NCBI RefSeq assembly: GCF_900198605.1
Contig: NZ_FZPJ01000006.1
Location: 1-64,000, forward strand
Source of the DNA: Helicobacter mesocricetorum
Lineage (GTDB): Bacteria > Campylobacterota > Campylobacteria > Campylobacterales > Helicobacteraceae
Direction: 5' to 3'
DNA: 64,000 nt
Within the stretch, counting starts at the first letter, position 1. Each line of letters begins with the position of its first letter. The position numbers and the translations under genes are program-made. The notes beneath the pieces were generated by a model. The model was not told the origin of the DNA. It saw nothing but the letters and a program-made list of their open reading frames with translations, and searched no databases. Of this stretch, positions 43,468 through 52,606 are shown piece by piece.

Positions 43468-44278
43468 AACTAGGAAGAATACTCCCTTTATATTTTTGCA
43501 GAATAAAATCTTTTACCCTTGCACTTTGTAAAGCCCCAATTAGCTTTTTGATGTTTTCGTCATTTTCTCTACCTTCTTTTACAACCAAAATATTGACATA
43601 AGGTGAATCTTTATCTTCTATGGCAATCGCATCATTAAGAGGATTAAGCCCGGCTAAAAGTGCGAAATTCGTATTAATAACACTCACACTAACATCATCT
43701 AATGTTCGGGTAAGTTGGGGGGCGTCTATTTCTTTAAAGTTTAGATTCTTAGGATTTTCTACTATATCTTGCACAGAAGCAAGTTTAACATCTTTTTTAA
43801 GTGCAATAATCCCTTCTTTTTCTAAAATCCTTAAAGCTCTAGCTCCATTTGAGGGATCATTGGGGATAGAGATTAAGTCATTATTTCTTAATTCTTCCAA
43901 ATTTTTGATTTTATTAGAATATACTCCCATTGGCTCTAAATGCACACCAGCAACACTTACAAGTGTAATTCCCTTTTCTTTGTTAAATTCATCCAAATAA
44001 GGCTTATGCTGAAAAAAATTCGCATCTAAAGAGCCATCTTGCAAAGAAAGATTAGGGGTTACATAATCTGTAAATTCCTTTATCTCTAAACTCACTCCTT
44101 CTTCTTGCAATAAAGGAATAATTTGCTCTAATATTGTTGCGTGAGGCTCTGGTGTAGCACCTACTACTAAAATAGTTTTTTCTTCTGCCACATTAGAAGC
44201 CATCTTTGTATCATCACCACAACCGCCCAACACCAAAGCAATGATTATTCCAAAAATACCTATAATTGCTTTAAACAT
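43463..44278 (-). CDS. metQ: Methionine-binding lipoprotein MetQ (NlpA family)
   Basis: The lipoprotein signal ends at LGGC (Cys20). The mature part has the NlpA features ILVVGATPEPHATILEQI, DYVTPNLSLQDGSLDANFFQ and HKPYLDEFNKEKG, then SIPNDPSNGARALRIL. It binds D/L-methionine or a related ligand and delivers it to MetNI. It is the last gene of the metN-metI-metQ operon. The length, 271 residues, is normal. Confidence 0.93.
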   Translation of the reverse strand: MFKAIIGIFGIIIALVLGGCGDDTKMASNVAEEKTILVVGATPEPHATILEQIIPLLQEEGVSLEIKEFTDYVTPNLSLQDGSLDANFFQHKPYLDEFNKEKGITLVSVAGVHLEPMGVYSNKIKNLEELRNNDLISIPNDPSNGARALRILEKEGIIALKKDVKLASVQDIVENPKNLNFKEIDAPQLTRTLDDVSVSVINTNFALLAGLNPLNDAIAIEDKDSPYVNILVVKEGRENDENIKKLIGALQSARVKDFILQKYKGSILPSF

Positions 44279-44299
44279 TCCATTCCTTTTATAATAAGA

Positions 44300-44950
44300 T
44301 TAATGTTTTAATTTTCTATATAAAAAGTCCCCAAAGCTTTGAATAACTTGCACTAAGAAAATTAAAATCACAACGGTATATAACATAATATCACTTTGAA
44401 ACCTATAATAACCGTATTTTATGGCTATATCTCCTAAACCTCCACCGCCGACTGCACCAGCCATAGCACTAAATCCAATCACCAAAATTAAAGCAAGTGT
44501 GATACCAGAAATTATACTTGGTAAAGCCTCCACCAACATAATCCTAAAAATAATCTGAATATTTCCAGCACCAAAGCTCTGTGCTGCTTCAATAACACCC
44601 CCATCAATCTCCTTAAGAGCATTTTCTAAAATCCTAACAATAAAAGGAGCTGCTCCAATACTAAGGGGGATAATTGCTGCAGTAGCACCAATGCTCCTGC
44701 CTAAAATCCATTGCGTTAGTGGAAACAAGACAACCATAAGGATTAAAAAAGGGAATGAACGTAAAGTATTAGTAATAGTATCTAAGATTCTAAAAACTAT
44801 TAAATTTGGTGATAATCCCTTAGGGGAGCAAAGAACAAGCAAAACCGCAGGTATAATCGCCAAAAGAGTTGCGATAAAAGTCGCACTAACACTCATATAC
44901 AAAGTATCCCAAGTAGCTTCAAAAAGCAATTTTAATATTTTAAAGTCCAT
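44300..44950 (-). CDS. metI: Methionine ABC transporter permease MetI
   Basis: This 216-residue permease has about five membrane helices. The coupling loop and signature include SFGAGNIQIIFRIMLVEALP and AMAGAVGGGGLGDIAIKYGY, characteristic of MetI. It pairs with MetN on the cytosolic side and accepts methionine from MetQ. It abuts metN (stop at 44951) and is followed by metQ 21 bp later. Confidence 0.94.
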   Translation of the reverse strand: MDFKILKLLFEATWDTLYMSVSATFIATLLAIIPAVLLVLCSPKGLSPNLIVFRILDTITNTLRSFPFLILMVVLFPLTQWILGRSIGATAAIIPLSIGAAPFIVRILENALKEIDGGVIEAAQSFGAGNIQIIFRIMLVEALPSIISGITLALILVIGFSAMAGAVGGGGLGDIAIKYGYYRFQSDIMLYTVVILIFLVQVIQSFGDFLYRKLKH

Positions 44951-45916
44951 CTATTCTCCTTGAACAATTTCCCAACGCGCTCCGCTCTTACTAAGATAAT
45001 TACAAACACTTTCTTTAAATCCTTTGGGGATATTAATAACAAGCACACCCAAGACTATCCCACTAAAAGATTCTAAAGAACCCCAAACGATATTAAAATT
45101 CATTTCTAAATCTCGAGCCATTTTTGTAATAATGGGATTTTGGGCAACTTCTTTTGGAAAATAGATGCGAATATTAATACCCTCTTTAGGTAAAATCTCG
45201 TTTTCCCCTAAAAATTCCCGCATTTTTTTATCAGGCTCTAAAAATAATTCTTCAATATTCCCACTCTTTAAAACTTCTCCTCCTTCCATAAAAGCAGCTT
45301 CTTTACAAATTTTTTTAACGACCTCCATCTCATGTGTTACAAGCACAATTGTTACACCAAGCTCATAATTAATCTGTTCTAAAAGATCCAAAATAGAGCC
45401 TGTGGTAGAGGGATCAAGCGCACTTGTAGCTTCATCACTTAGCAATAAATGGGGATTCATTACTAAAGCTCTAGCAATGGCTACTCTTTGTTTTTGCCCA
45501 CCGCTTAATTCATTGGGATAAAATTTGGCTTTTTCTTCTAAACCCACGAGTTCTAAAAGATTATAAATATTCTTTTTGTCGATTTTTTCTCTCCAGCATT
45601 GTAAAGGCAAAATAATATTTTCATAAACATTTTTTCTACCCATCAAAGAAAAATGCTGAAAAATCATTCCAACTTTTTTTCTAAATTCTCTTAATTCTTT
45701 GCTATTTAATGTATTAATTTCTACATTATTAATTCTTAAAATACCACTTTGAAAATTTTCCAACCCATTAAAAGTCCTAAGTAAAGTGCTTTTACCTGCT
45801 CCGCTATGACCAACAAGACCAAAAATTATACCTTTTTTAATAGCAAGATTAATATTCTTTAAAATCTGTAAATTGCCATAACTTTTATTTAATCTATTCA
45901 CTTCTATAAAATTCAT
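44951..45916 (-). CDS. metN: Methionine ABC transporter ATP-binding protein MetN
   Basis: This ABC ATPase of about 321 residues has Walker A GHSGAGKSTLLRTFN, signature LSGGQKQRVAIARAL and Walker B LLLSDEATSALDP. A C-terminal NIL/ACT-like domain follows, the site of methionine feedback inhibition in the family. I set the start at ATG 45916 (MNFIEVNRLNKS), preceded by AGGAATTTT; the frame opens ten codons earlier without a good site. First gene of the operon. Confidence 0.95.
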   Translation of the reverse strand: MNFIEVNRLNKSYGNLQILKNINLAIKKGIIFGLVGHSGAGKSTLLRTFNGLENFQSGILRINNVEINTLNSKELREFRKKVGMIFQHFSLMGRKNVYENIILPLQCWREKIDKKNIYNLLELVGLEEKAKFYPNELSGGQKQRVAIARALVMNPHLLLSDEATSALDPSTTGSILDLLEQINYELGVTIVLVTHEMEVVKKICKEAAFMEGGEVLKSGNIEELFLEPDKKMREFLGENEILPKEGINIRIYFPKEVAQNPIITKMARDLEMNFNIVWGSLESFSGIVLGVLVINIPKGFKESVCNYLSKSGARWEIVQGE

Positions 45917-46011
45917 AAAATTCCTAAAAATAATTTCAAATAACAATATTCTATCAAATTTTGCTCTTTAAAATCTGCTAAAATTCCACAACCTCAAAAA
46001 GGAATATTTGA

Positions 46012-46335
46012 ATGAAAACCCTATATATCATTTTCTTGACCATAGCACTACTAAATACTCAATCTTTAAATGCTCAACCTTGGGTGATGTTTAGCGATTT
46101 AGATGACACCTATCTTTATGATCAAGCAAGCGGACAAGTCTATATTCGTATTAAAAAAGGTGGTAAAAATTATGAAGATACTTTTGTAAAAATGGGAATC
46201 ATAGATAAAAGTAATCCACTAAAATCTCCGCAACAATCCACACAAAATACAACAAAAGAGCAAGAAGAATTATTAAAAAAGGCTCAAGAGTTACAAAAAA
46301 ACATTCAAGAGAGTATTTTTCAAAATGGGGAATAA
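46012..46335 (+). CDS. Small exported protein of unknown function
   Basis: This 107-residue protein has a clear signal peptide (LYIIFLTIALLNTQSLNAQ). A short tyrosine- and aspartate-rich domain follows, with FSDLDDTYLYDQASGQVYIR. The C-terminal helix is charged and Gln/Glu-rich (EEQEELLKKAQELQKN), likely coiled coil. It has its own start signal (AAAAAGGAATATTTG before ATG) and diverges from metN. The family is not recognised. It is predicted to be periplasmic. Confidence 0.72.
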   Translation: MKTLYIIFLTIALLNTQSLNAQPWVMFSDLDDTYLYDQASGQVYIRIKKGGKNYEDTFVKMGIIDKSNPLKSPQQSTQNTTKEQEELLKKAQELQKNIQESIFQNGE

Positions 46336-46344
46336 TAGAATTTC

Positions 46345-47655
46345 TTAAATTAAATTTATCATCGCAACAATAATACCAATTGGTGCAATAAAGCGAATGA
46401 TAAAATACCAAGTTTGAAAATAAATGCCTTTTAAATATCCTCCACTCATTGCATAGACTTTATCTTTTTTAAGCACCCAACCCATATAAATACACATAAA
46501 TACCCCAGCTAAAGGCAACATAAAAGAAGATGTAATATAATCAAACCATCCAAAAAGATTTTTATCAAAGAAAGTTAGCGATTCACTCAACAAAGCAATC
46601 ACTCCTAAAATATAAGCAATGCCCACACTAAAGAGATTTGTCTTTTTTCTACTCCAATAAAAATGTTCCATTAAATAAGCATTAAAAGGTTCTAACATAG
46701 AAACCGCAGAAGTGATTCCTGCGAAAATTAAAGCAATAAAAAATAAAAGTGCAATAATCTCTCCAGCAGTCCCCATATGAGAAAAAATTAAAGGAAGGGA
46801 AATAAAAACAAGACCCGGACCACTTGAAGGCTCTGCTCCATAACCGAAAATAAAGGTAAAAACAACCAATCCCGCCATCAAACAAAAGACGAAATTTAAT
46901 AAAGCAATGATAATGGCATAACGAATGAAGTTCCCCTCTTTAGGCATTGTATTAGAATAAGTTAAAATCACACCCACCCCTAAAGAAAGAGAAAAGAAAG
47001 CTTGTCCAATCGCCTCTACAATCACTTTTGCATTAAGCTTACTAAAATCTGGAGTAAATAAAAACTCAAAAGACTGCATAAAAGAATCTTGAAGCATAGA
47101 ATACCCAAGCAGTCCTATAAAAATAAGAAGCAATAAAGGCATTAAAATCAAATTTAAACGTTCAATCCCTTTTTTAACACCTTTGCTTAAAACATAAGCA
47201 CAGATAGCAACAATCACAAAATGCCAAAGAAGTTGATAAAAAATCTCACCACTTACAAATTCAGTCCATAAAGATTGAGCAGTGTCTAAACTCTTTGGCA
47301 ATCCTCCATCTATAACTAAAAATAGATAATGCAATAACCAGCCCAAAACCACGACATAAAAAGAAAAAATGAGGACTCCAGAAAATATCATCAATCCACC
47401 AAATTTTAGGAATCTCATATTTTTTGGAGCCAAATCTTCAAAAGTCTTGAAAGCGTTTTGTCCAGAGGTTCTACCAAAGAATATTTCAACAATAAATACA
47501 CTAATACCAAATAATAAAAAAGCTAAAGTGAATACAAGAACAAATGCCATTCCTCCATTTTGTCCAGTCATATAAGGAAACTTCCATATAGCACCAAGAC
47601 CAATGGCACTACCAGCAGTTGCTAAAACATATCCTGCTTTAGAAAATCTTGTCAT
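46345..47655 (-). CDS. Sodium-dependent transporter of the NSS family
   Basis: This 436-residue protein with about eleven membrane helices opens with the NSS signature RFSKAGYVLATAGSAIGLGA followed by IWKFPYMTGQNGG, which forms the sodium and substrate sites in LeuT. It imports an amino acid or similar small solute with Na+; the substrate cannot be read from sequence. H. pylori has two tandem members (HP0497, HP0498 as recalled), but only one is present here. It begins one base after the stop of the upstream tandem-Cache gene, so the two are probably co-transcribed. Confidence 0.92.
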   Translation of the reverse strand: MTRFSKAGYVLATAGSAIGLGAIWKFPYMTGQNGGMAFVLVFTLAFLLFGISVFIVEIFFGRTSGQNAFKTFEDLAPKNMRFLKFGGLMIFSGVLIFSFYVVVLGWLLHYLFLVIDGGLPKSLDTAQSLWTEFVSGEIFYQLLWHFVIVAICAYVLSKGVKKGIERLNLILMPLLLLIFIGLLGYSMLQDSFMQSFEFLFTPDFSKLNAKVIVEAIGQAFFSLSLGVGVILTYSNTMPKEGNFIRYAIIIALLNFVFCLMAGLVVFTFIFGYGAEPSSGPGLVFISLPLIFSHMGTAGEIIALLFFIALIFAGITSAVSMLEPFNAYLMEHFYWSRKKTNLFSVGIAYILGVIALLSESLTFFDKNLFGWFDYITSSFMLPLAGVFMCIYMGWVLKKDKVYAMSGGYLKGIYFQTWYFIIRFIAPIGIIVAMINLI

Positions 47656-49674
47656 TTACTGAATCTCACTATCCTCTTTAATAGCAACAAAAATAGCGCA
47701 ATATAGCGACTTTCTTTGAGGAATAGTGTGGAAACCATTGGCAGTCTCTAAAGACATCAAATAAAACTTATTGCCTATCTTGATAATTTCTTTAGTGCTT
47801 TTAAGGCTTTTAAACTCCATTTGTTTTTCAAAGAAATTTTCAAAAGAAAAATCATCTTTTGTGGTAGCATAAATTGTTCCGCTAGAATCAAACAAAACAG
47901 TAAAAATCTCACTCTTTTCGGAGATAATAGAGAGATCTTGCAATAAAGAAGATTTTAAAATCGTTGCTAAAATGTCGGATTCCCAAACAAAAGCCAATCC
48001 CCCTATTACACGATTTTCTTTAAGGATTGGGATATAGAATATAAAAGTTTCTTTATTGTTATAAAAATTACTTTTCTCATAATTTGATATTAAAACACCA
48101 TTTTTATAAATAGAAACTTGTGAGACTTTCTCCGCAATAGCAACTTTTTGACCATTAATATCATCTTGCTTCCTAGAATTTTTTATTATTTCTCCTCTTT
48201 CATTGAAAAACAATATATTATAATAAGACTGGAAGTTATTACCCAATCTCTCTAAAAGCGCAATCATATCCACTTCATTTCCTGCATTAGGCTCTTCTAA
48301 AAACTTCCTAAAGCCTACAAGATTTTCAATCCAATGAATATCTTTGATGCAGTTAGACAATAAAACATCCATTATGCTAACAAAATATTGCGAATAATAC
48401 CCAACTACATTAAACAAAGTATAATAAATACCTTTCTGGAGTTCTTCAGTGGAGGTAATACATAAGGCATTCATCTCTTCACTGAGAGTTCTAATATTAT
48501 TTAAAATCGGATTAAGGGCATAAGAATGACTCTTTGAAGCAATAATCTCCCCATTAATAACAACATCACCTAAATCCTCATTGATGTTTTCAGCCTCAAT
48601 AATTACATTACTCAAATCTCCAGTAATTAATAAAGAATCTTCTAACAGATAGGCTTCTATGTCGCGCTTACTACGACTTTTAACATCAAACACTACCGAT
48701 AAAGGAACAACACGATAAATTCTCCATTCAGAGGCAACACTTTTATGAGATTCTACAACAGATAAAGATTGTGAGGCTGTAAGACAAAGCTTGGAGCGGA
48801 CACTCATAAAGGTGAAATCCTTATTTACATTAAAAGTTACCACTTGTCCTTCTGCAAACAATTTACTATTATCTGAGTATAAAATATGATTTTTGGAATC
48901 CACGACAAAAATATTAGCTTGAGGCAATCTATAAGGGAACAAAGAAACAACTTCTTTAAAAATATCATCCAATTTTACAACAAGAACAATGGTGGCAAAT
49001 GATTTTTGGTCTTTATCTTCACGCATAGGCACTACAAAAAAGTATTCATTATTTTGATATTCTAAATCCTCACCATAAAAATCTACTTTTTGGTAAAAAT
49101 CTTGACAAAGAGCAATGCCATCAGCCTCTAAAATAGCCGACATCTTTGTTGTTGATGCTACATTTTCACTTAAAGAAAATACAACTTTTCCTTGAGTATC
49201 AAACAACAAAACATCCTTATAGACTAAATAACTCTCTTTAAAAGCTGACAAATACCCCCGGAGTTCTTCTAATTTTTCCAGTGCCTCATCTTTATTTGTG
49301 TTGCATTTAGAATAAAATTCTTTATACAAGTGTATGGCGTGAGAACTTCTCCCTAAAATAGAAATGCTTTTATAACAAGCCTCCAACACACTAACAATTC
49401 TATCTCCTATAATTTTCACAGAAACTTGTGCTTCTTCGTAACCATTTAAAAAACTCTGCTCAATAATTGTATGAATTAACTTATCTTGCAAAGATTCAAA
49501 TTTTTCTTGCGTTTTTTCCATATAATCAAATAAATTTTCTGCTATATCTAAAGAGCTTATTTTTCCTGTAAGTGTCGTTTTACTAAGCAATGTATTAAGC
49601 GATATAAATTGAGATTTATATCGTTGAGCCATAGGCATATAAGTGCTTAAAACACCAATTGTTGATTGCTCCAT
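47656..49674 (-). CDS. Large soluble protein with two Cache/PDC-like sensor halves
   Basis: The 672 residues contain no signal peptide or membrane helix. Two copies of one layout are visible. A long helical stretch leads into KDVLLFDTQGKVVFSLSENV (about 153-172) and FFVVPMREDKDQKSFATIVL with ANIFVVDSKNHILYSDN (211-269). A second helical stretch (about 385-485) then leads into YNILFFNERGEIIKNSRKQD (485-504) and FIFYIPILKENRVIGGLAFV with FTVLFDSSGTIYATT (544-605). These resemble Cache ligand-sensing domains, normally extracytoplasmic and attached to chemoreceptors or kinases, yet no output domain follows. It is probably co-transcribed with the NSS transporter gene. Function unknown; a cytosolic chemotaxis or metabolic sensor is a guess. 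Confidence 0.8.
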   Translation of the reverse strand: MEQSTIGVLSTYMPMAQRYKSQFISLNTLLSKTTLTGKISSLDIAENLFDYMEKTQEKFESLQDKLIHTIIEQSFLNGYEEAQVSVKIIGDRIVSVLEACYKSISILGRSSHAIHLYKEFYSKCNTNKDEALEKLEELRGYLSAFKESYLVYKDVLLFDTQGKVVFSLSENVASTTKMSAILEADGIALCQDFYQKVDFYGEDLEYQNNEYFFVVPMREDKDQKSFATIVLVVKLDDIFKEVVSLFPYRLPQANIFVVDSKNHILYSDNSKLFAEGQVVTFNVNKDFTFMSVRSKLCLTASQSLSVVESHKSVASEWRIYRVVPLSVVFDVKSRSKRDIEAYLLEDSLLITGDLSNVIIEAENINEDLGDVVINGEIIASKSHSYALNPILNNIRTLSEEMNALCITSTEELQKGIYYTLFNVVGYYSQYFVSIMDVLLSNCIKDIHWIENLVGFRKFLEEPNAGNEVDMIALLERLGNNFQSYYNILFFNERGEIIKNSRKQDDINGQKVAIAEKVSQVSIYKNGVLISNYEKSNFYNNKETFIFYIPILKENRVIGGLAFVWESDILATILKSSLLQDLSIISEKSEIFTVLFDSSGTIYATTKDDFSFENFFEKQMEFKSLKSTKEIIKIGNKFYLMSLETANGFHTIPQRKSLYCAIFVAIKEDSEIQ

Positions 49675-49712
49675 TTTATTCCTTAAATAAATTTAATTTG
49701 GAAAGAGTTTGT

Positions 49713-49718
49713 ATTATA
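49713..49718 (-). promoter_or_regulatory. Probable -10 box for the tandem-Cache gene
   Basis: On the minus strand TATAAT appears within TATGGTTATAATAC, 39 bp before the start codon; AAGGAA follows as ribosome-binding site. Confidence 0.5.
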
Positions 49719-49778
49719 ACCATATTATTTTATAAAAAAGATTAAAAATATAAAAATTTTTAGTCTTGATTAAATTTA

Positions 49779-50333
49779 TTATTCTATACCATTTGCCCAT
49801 TGCAAAATAGAATCTTTTTGGTCTTGAAAGTTTTCAAAGCGGTGCGAACCACCTTCTTGAAGAAGTATTTTAGAATCTTTAAATTTCTGAGCAGCATTTC
49901 TATAATTTAAAACCTTATCCCCCTTTTGCAACATCACATAATAAAGACTAGGGGTAATGTTCTCCACAAAATATTGTTTTAAACTCAAAGCCAAATCTAA
50001 AGTCCAAAGAAAAGTCTCATTACTATAAGGAATATGGATTCTTCCAACTGCTGGAAGCAAAGTCTTATACCCATCAACAACAGGATTAACCAATATGGCT
50101 TTAAGATGATATTTTTCTGCTAAAAAAGTAGCATAATACCCTCCAAGTGAACTTCCTATTAAACAAATCTTATGTTGTTTTTGATATTTTTCAATGAGGG
50201 ATTGGATAAATTCTATAGCTAAAGTCGGAACATAAGGGAGATTGGGAGTAAGAGAACAAGAAGAAAAATTACGAATGATTGTGCCTTTATAGCACAATCC
50301 TACGCTTCTAAATCCGTGCAAATATAAAAGCAT
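49779..50333 (-). CDS. YqiA/UPF0227-like alpha/beta-hydrolase (esterase)
   Basis: This 184-residue single-domain hydrolase begins with the oxyanion-hole motif YLHGFRSVG. The nucleophile elbow is IGSSLGGYYATFLAEKY (Ser in GSSLGG). A late GGSHRFENF probably provides the catalytic histidine. The family acts on small thioesters or esters such as palmitoyl-CoA in vitro; the substrate here is unknown. It lies 2 bp downstream of tpx on the same strand. Confidence 0.85.
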   Translation of the reverse strand: MLLYLHGFRSVGLCYKGTIIRNFSSCSLTPNLPYVPTLAIEFIQSLIEKYQKQHKICLIGSSLGGYYATFLAEKYHLKAILVNPVVDGYKTLLPAVGRIHIPYSNETFLWTLDLALSLKQYFVENITPSLYYVMLQKGDKVLNYRNAAQKFKDSKILLQEGGSHRFENFQDQKDSILQWANGIE

Positions 50334-50335
50334 TC

Positions 50336-50830
50336 TTACTTTATAGAACTCAAGGCACTTTCATAATTAGGTTCTTCTGTGATTTCAGAAACAATTTCTT
50401 TATGAATAACTTTACCTTGTGGATCAACAACAAAAACCGCACGCGTTAAAAGTCCATCTAAAGGAGAACCATCTAGCAATACTCCATAAGATTCACCAAA
50501 CTTTTTACTTTTAAAATCACTTAATGCTACTACATTTTTAATTCCTTCAGTAGAGCAAAATCTACCTTGCGCAAAAGGTAAATCTAAAGAAACAACAAAA
50601 ACTTCTGTATTATCTAAACTCGCTGCTTTTTCATTAAATTTTCTTGTTTGTGTCGCACAAACACCAGTATCCAATGATGGGACAACATTAATAATTTGAT
50701 ACTTTCCAGTTGAACCACCAATAGACTTAAGACTTAAATCACCCGCTACTAATTCTACCTTAGGGGCATTATCACCAACTTTTACTTCTTTACCTGCCAA
50801 TTTAACAGAACTTCCTTTAAAAGTAACCAT
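50336..50830 (-). CDS. tpx: Thiol peroxidase Tpx
   Basis: This is an atypical 2-Cys peroxiredoxin. The peroxidatic Cys lies in SLDTGVCATQTRKF and the resolving Cys in FAQGRFCSTEGIKN, about 34 residues apart as in other Tpx proteins. It reduces hydroperoxides with thioredoxin. I start it at MVTFKGSSVKLAG because AAGGA sits seven bases upstream; an in-frame ATG five codons earlier overlaps that ribosome-binding site. The length is 164 residues. Confidence 0.95.
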   Translation of the reverse strand: MVTFKGSSVKLAGKEVKVGDNAPKVELVAGDLSLKSIGGSTGKYQIINVVPSLDTGVCATQTRKFNEKAASLDNTEVFVVSLDLPFAQGRFCSTEGIKNVVALSDFKSKKFGESYGVLLDGSPLDGLLTRAVFVVDPQGKVIHKEIVSEITEEPNYESALSSIK

Positions 50831-50894
50831 AACATTATCCTTCAATATTTTATTTAAGAGCCTCGATTTTAAATAACTTTAACTAAAAATAAAA

Positions 50895-51920
50895 TTAAAA
50901 AGTTTGCATTTTAGGAATTGCTTGAAGATTGAAATCATCAAATTCCTTTTGCATATAAGATTCAATAGCTACTCTCCCTATCATTGCTGCATTATCTGAA
51001 CAATATTCTAAAGGCGATAGGAGTAAAATAAGGGCATAATCTTCACAAAGTTTGGCAATCTTTTCTCTTAATAAGCAATTAGCACTTGCTCCTCCCACGA
51101 TAGCAAAATGCTTCCATTGACATTGCTTATCTTGTTGTTGGTTTTGTTGTAAAAAAATATTACATTTTTGGCATAAATGTTCAACAGCTACCCTTTGAAA
51201 ACTCGCACAAATATCAGCCTTAAATCTCTCTAAATCCATCGTTTTAGTTTTAGATTTTTCTATTTCTAACCGCACTGCATTCTTAAGACCCGAAAAGCTA
51301 AAGGCAAACTGCTTCTTGCTCTTTAGAGGGAGAGGAAAAGAAAAAGCCAAATCATTACCATTTTTTGCATAAGATTCTACGATAGGACCTCCTGGATACC
51401 CCAATCCTAACATTTTAGAAACCTTATCAAAACTCTCTCCAAAACTATCATCAATGCTCCTTGCTACAATCTTCATCTCTGTAAAACTTCTTGCTTCAAA
51501 GAGCATACTATGTCCGCCTGAAACCAATAATACGCCCAATGGAAAAATAGAATCTTTTTCTAAAAAAAGGGAATAAAGATGTCCTTTTAAATGATTAACA
51601 CCAATTAAAGGAAGGTTTAAAGCATAAGCCAAAGTTTTTGCCATCATTAACCCCTCTAATAAAGTTATATTTAAACCGGGCTGGGTGGTAACAGCAATTG
51701 CTTTTAAGTCTTTCAAATAAGATTGAGTTTTTTCTAAAATTTGAGGAAGCAACTCTGCGTGCAATCGGCTTGCAAGCTCTGGCACAACTCCACCAAATGC
51801 AGAATGCTCCTTTTCTTGAGAAATTTTTTGGTGAAAAATAATTTTCTTTGTTTGAATCTCTGTAAGTGCAATAGAGCTATCATCGCAACTACTTTCAATA
51901 CTTAAAATTAATCCACTCAA
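50895..51920 (-). CDS. tsaD: tRNA N6-threonylcarbamoyladenosine synthase subunit TsaD
   Basis: This 341-residue TsaD/Kae1 protein transfers threonylcarbamoyl to A37 of ANN-decoding tRNAs with TsaB and TsaE. The ASKHA fold starts [14 protein letters not shown]. The metal-binding histidines are in [13 protein letters not shown], followed by [12 protein letters not shown] and [11 protein letters not shown]. The C-terminal [13 protein letters not shown] and [10 protein letters not shown] complete the signature. It overlaps no gene, but lies 8 bp downstream of the 205-residue unknown gene. Confidence 0.97.
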   Translation of the reverse strand: MSGLILSIESSCDDSSIALTEIQTKKIIFHQKISQEKEHSAFGGVVPELASRLHAELLPQILEKTQSYLKDLKAIAVTTQPGLNITLLEGLMMAKTLAYALNLPLIGVNHLKGHLYSLFLEKDSIFPLGVLLVSGGHSMLFEARSFTEMKIVARSIDDSFGESFDKVSKMLGLGYPGGPIVESYAKNGNDLAFSFPLPLKSKKQFAFSFSGLKNAVRLEIEKSKTKTMDLERFKADICASFQRVAVEHLCQKCNIFLQQNQQQDKQCQWKHFAIVGGASANCLLREKIAKLCEDYALILLLSPLEYCSDNAAMIGRVAIESYMQKEFDDFNLQAIPKMQTF

Positions 51921-51928
51921 ATTATTCC

Positions 51929-52546
51929 TTAAGCATTTTCTTCTAAAACATTTACGCCAAGTTCTGTTAATCGTTTATCAATTTTCTCTAAAGACTTTTG
52001 GAGGGTTTCTTTACTAATATCTGGCAACTCTCCTCCCCAAGCCTTTTGTGCTTGATTATAACCCCGTATTATCCCCTCTCTCCCTGCCTTTAGCTTTTCT
52101 ACATCATCACCTGCACCTGCTATGACAAAATCCGCAATCCTCACTGAAGTTTTTGCAACACCAAAAAATCCATCCTCTGCAATTAAAGCTTTAGCCTCAT
52201 TAGCTGTTAATTCCTGCAATGGCTTACCTCTATAACCAATAGCATTTAAATCTAAACCATTAAGAATATTAGTTAATCTATTAGAATCATTTAAAGCATT
52301 GCCTCCTAATAAATTAGCACCATTTTGGCTATTAAAATTAGTTTCGCTAGTGCTACTAATATTCATTTGAAATTCCATTACATAACTATTCATTAGAGCT
52401 TTTGCATCAACTTTAGAAGCTGCTTCTTGAATATTCTTTTGCCTTTGCGTTTCACTTGTTGTTTCTTCTTTTAGTGGATTAGAAGCCATCGCAGATTGCA
52501 AATCCTTACTATATTCTAAACTACCTTTTACACTCTCTATAGCCAT
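51929..52546 (-). CDS. Unknown protein, candidate FliA (sigma28)-dependent flagellar-regulon gene
   Basis: This is a 205-residue soluble protein. I set the start at ATG 52546 ([14 protein letters not shown]), which has a perfect AGGAGG; the frame opens 31 codons earlier. The N-terminal half is polar ([20 protein letters not shown]). The C-terminal half is better conserved-looking: [20 protein letters not shown] and [20 protein letters not shown], followed by PDISKETL. There is no signal peptide or membrane helix. A GCCGATAT box 30 bp upstream resembles the -10 of flagellar sigma28 promoters. That would place it among late flagellar or co-regulated genes. I cannot name the family. Confidence 0.8.
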   Translation of the reverse strand: MAIESVKGSLEYSKDLQSAMASNPLKEETTSETQRQKNIQEAASKVDAKALMNSYVMEFQMNISSTSETNFNSQNGANLLGGNALNDSNRLTNILNGLDLNAIGYRGKPLQELTANEAKALIAEDGFFGVAKTSVRIADFVIAGAGDDVEKLKAGREGIIRGYNQAQKAWGGELPDISKETLQKSLEKIDKRLTELGVNVLEENA

Positions 52547-52576
52547 TATGTCCTCCTTGACAAAATTTATGTAATA

Positions 52577-52584
52577 ATATCGGC
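52577..52584 (-). promoter_or_regulatory. Sigma28 (FliA)-type -10 box
   Basis: GCCGATAT on the minus strand, 30 bp before the strongly supported ATG at 52546, agrees with the GCCGATAA consensus in all but the last base. A matching -35 (TAAAGTTT) exists but is 28 nt upstream instead of about 11, so the promoter is incomplete by the standard model. Confidence 0.4.
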
Positions 52585-52606
52585 ATTTTTTTAAAAAAGG
52601 GCAGAA

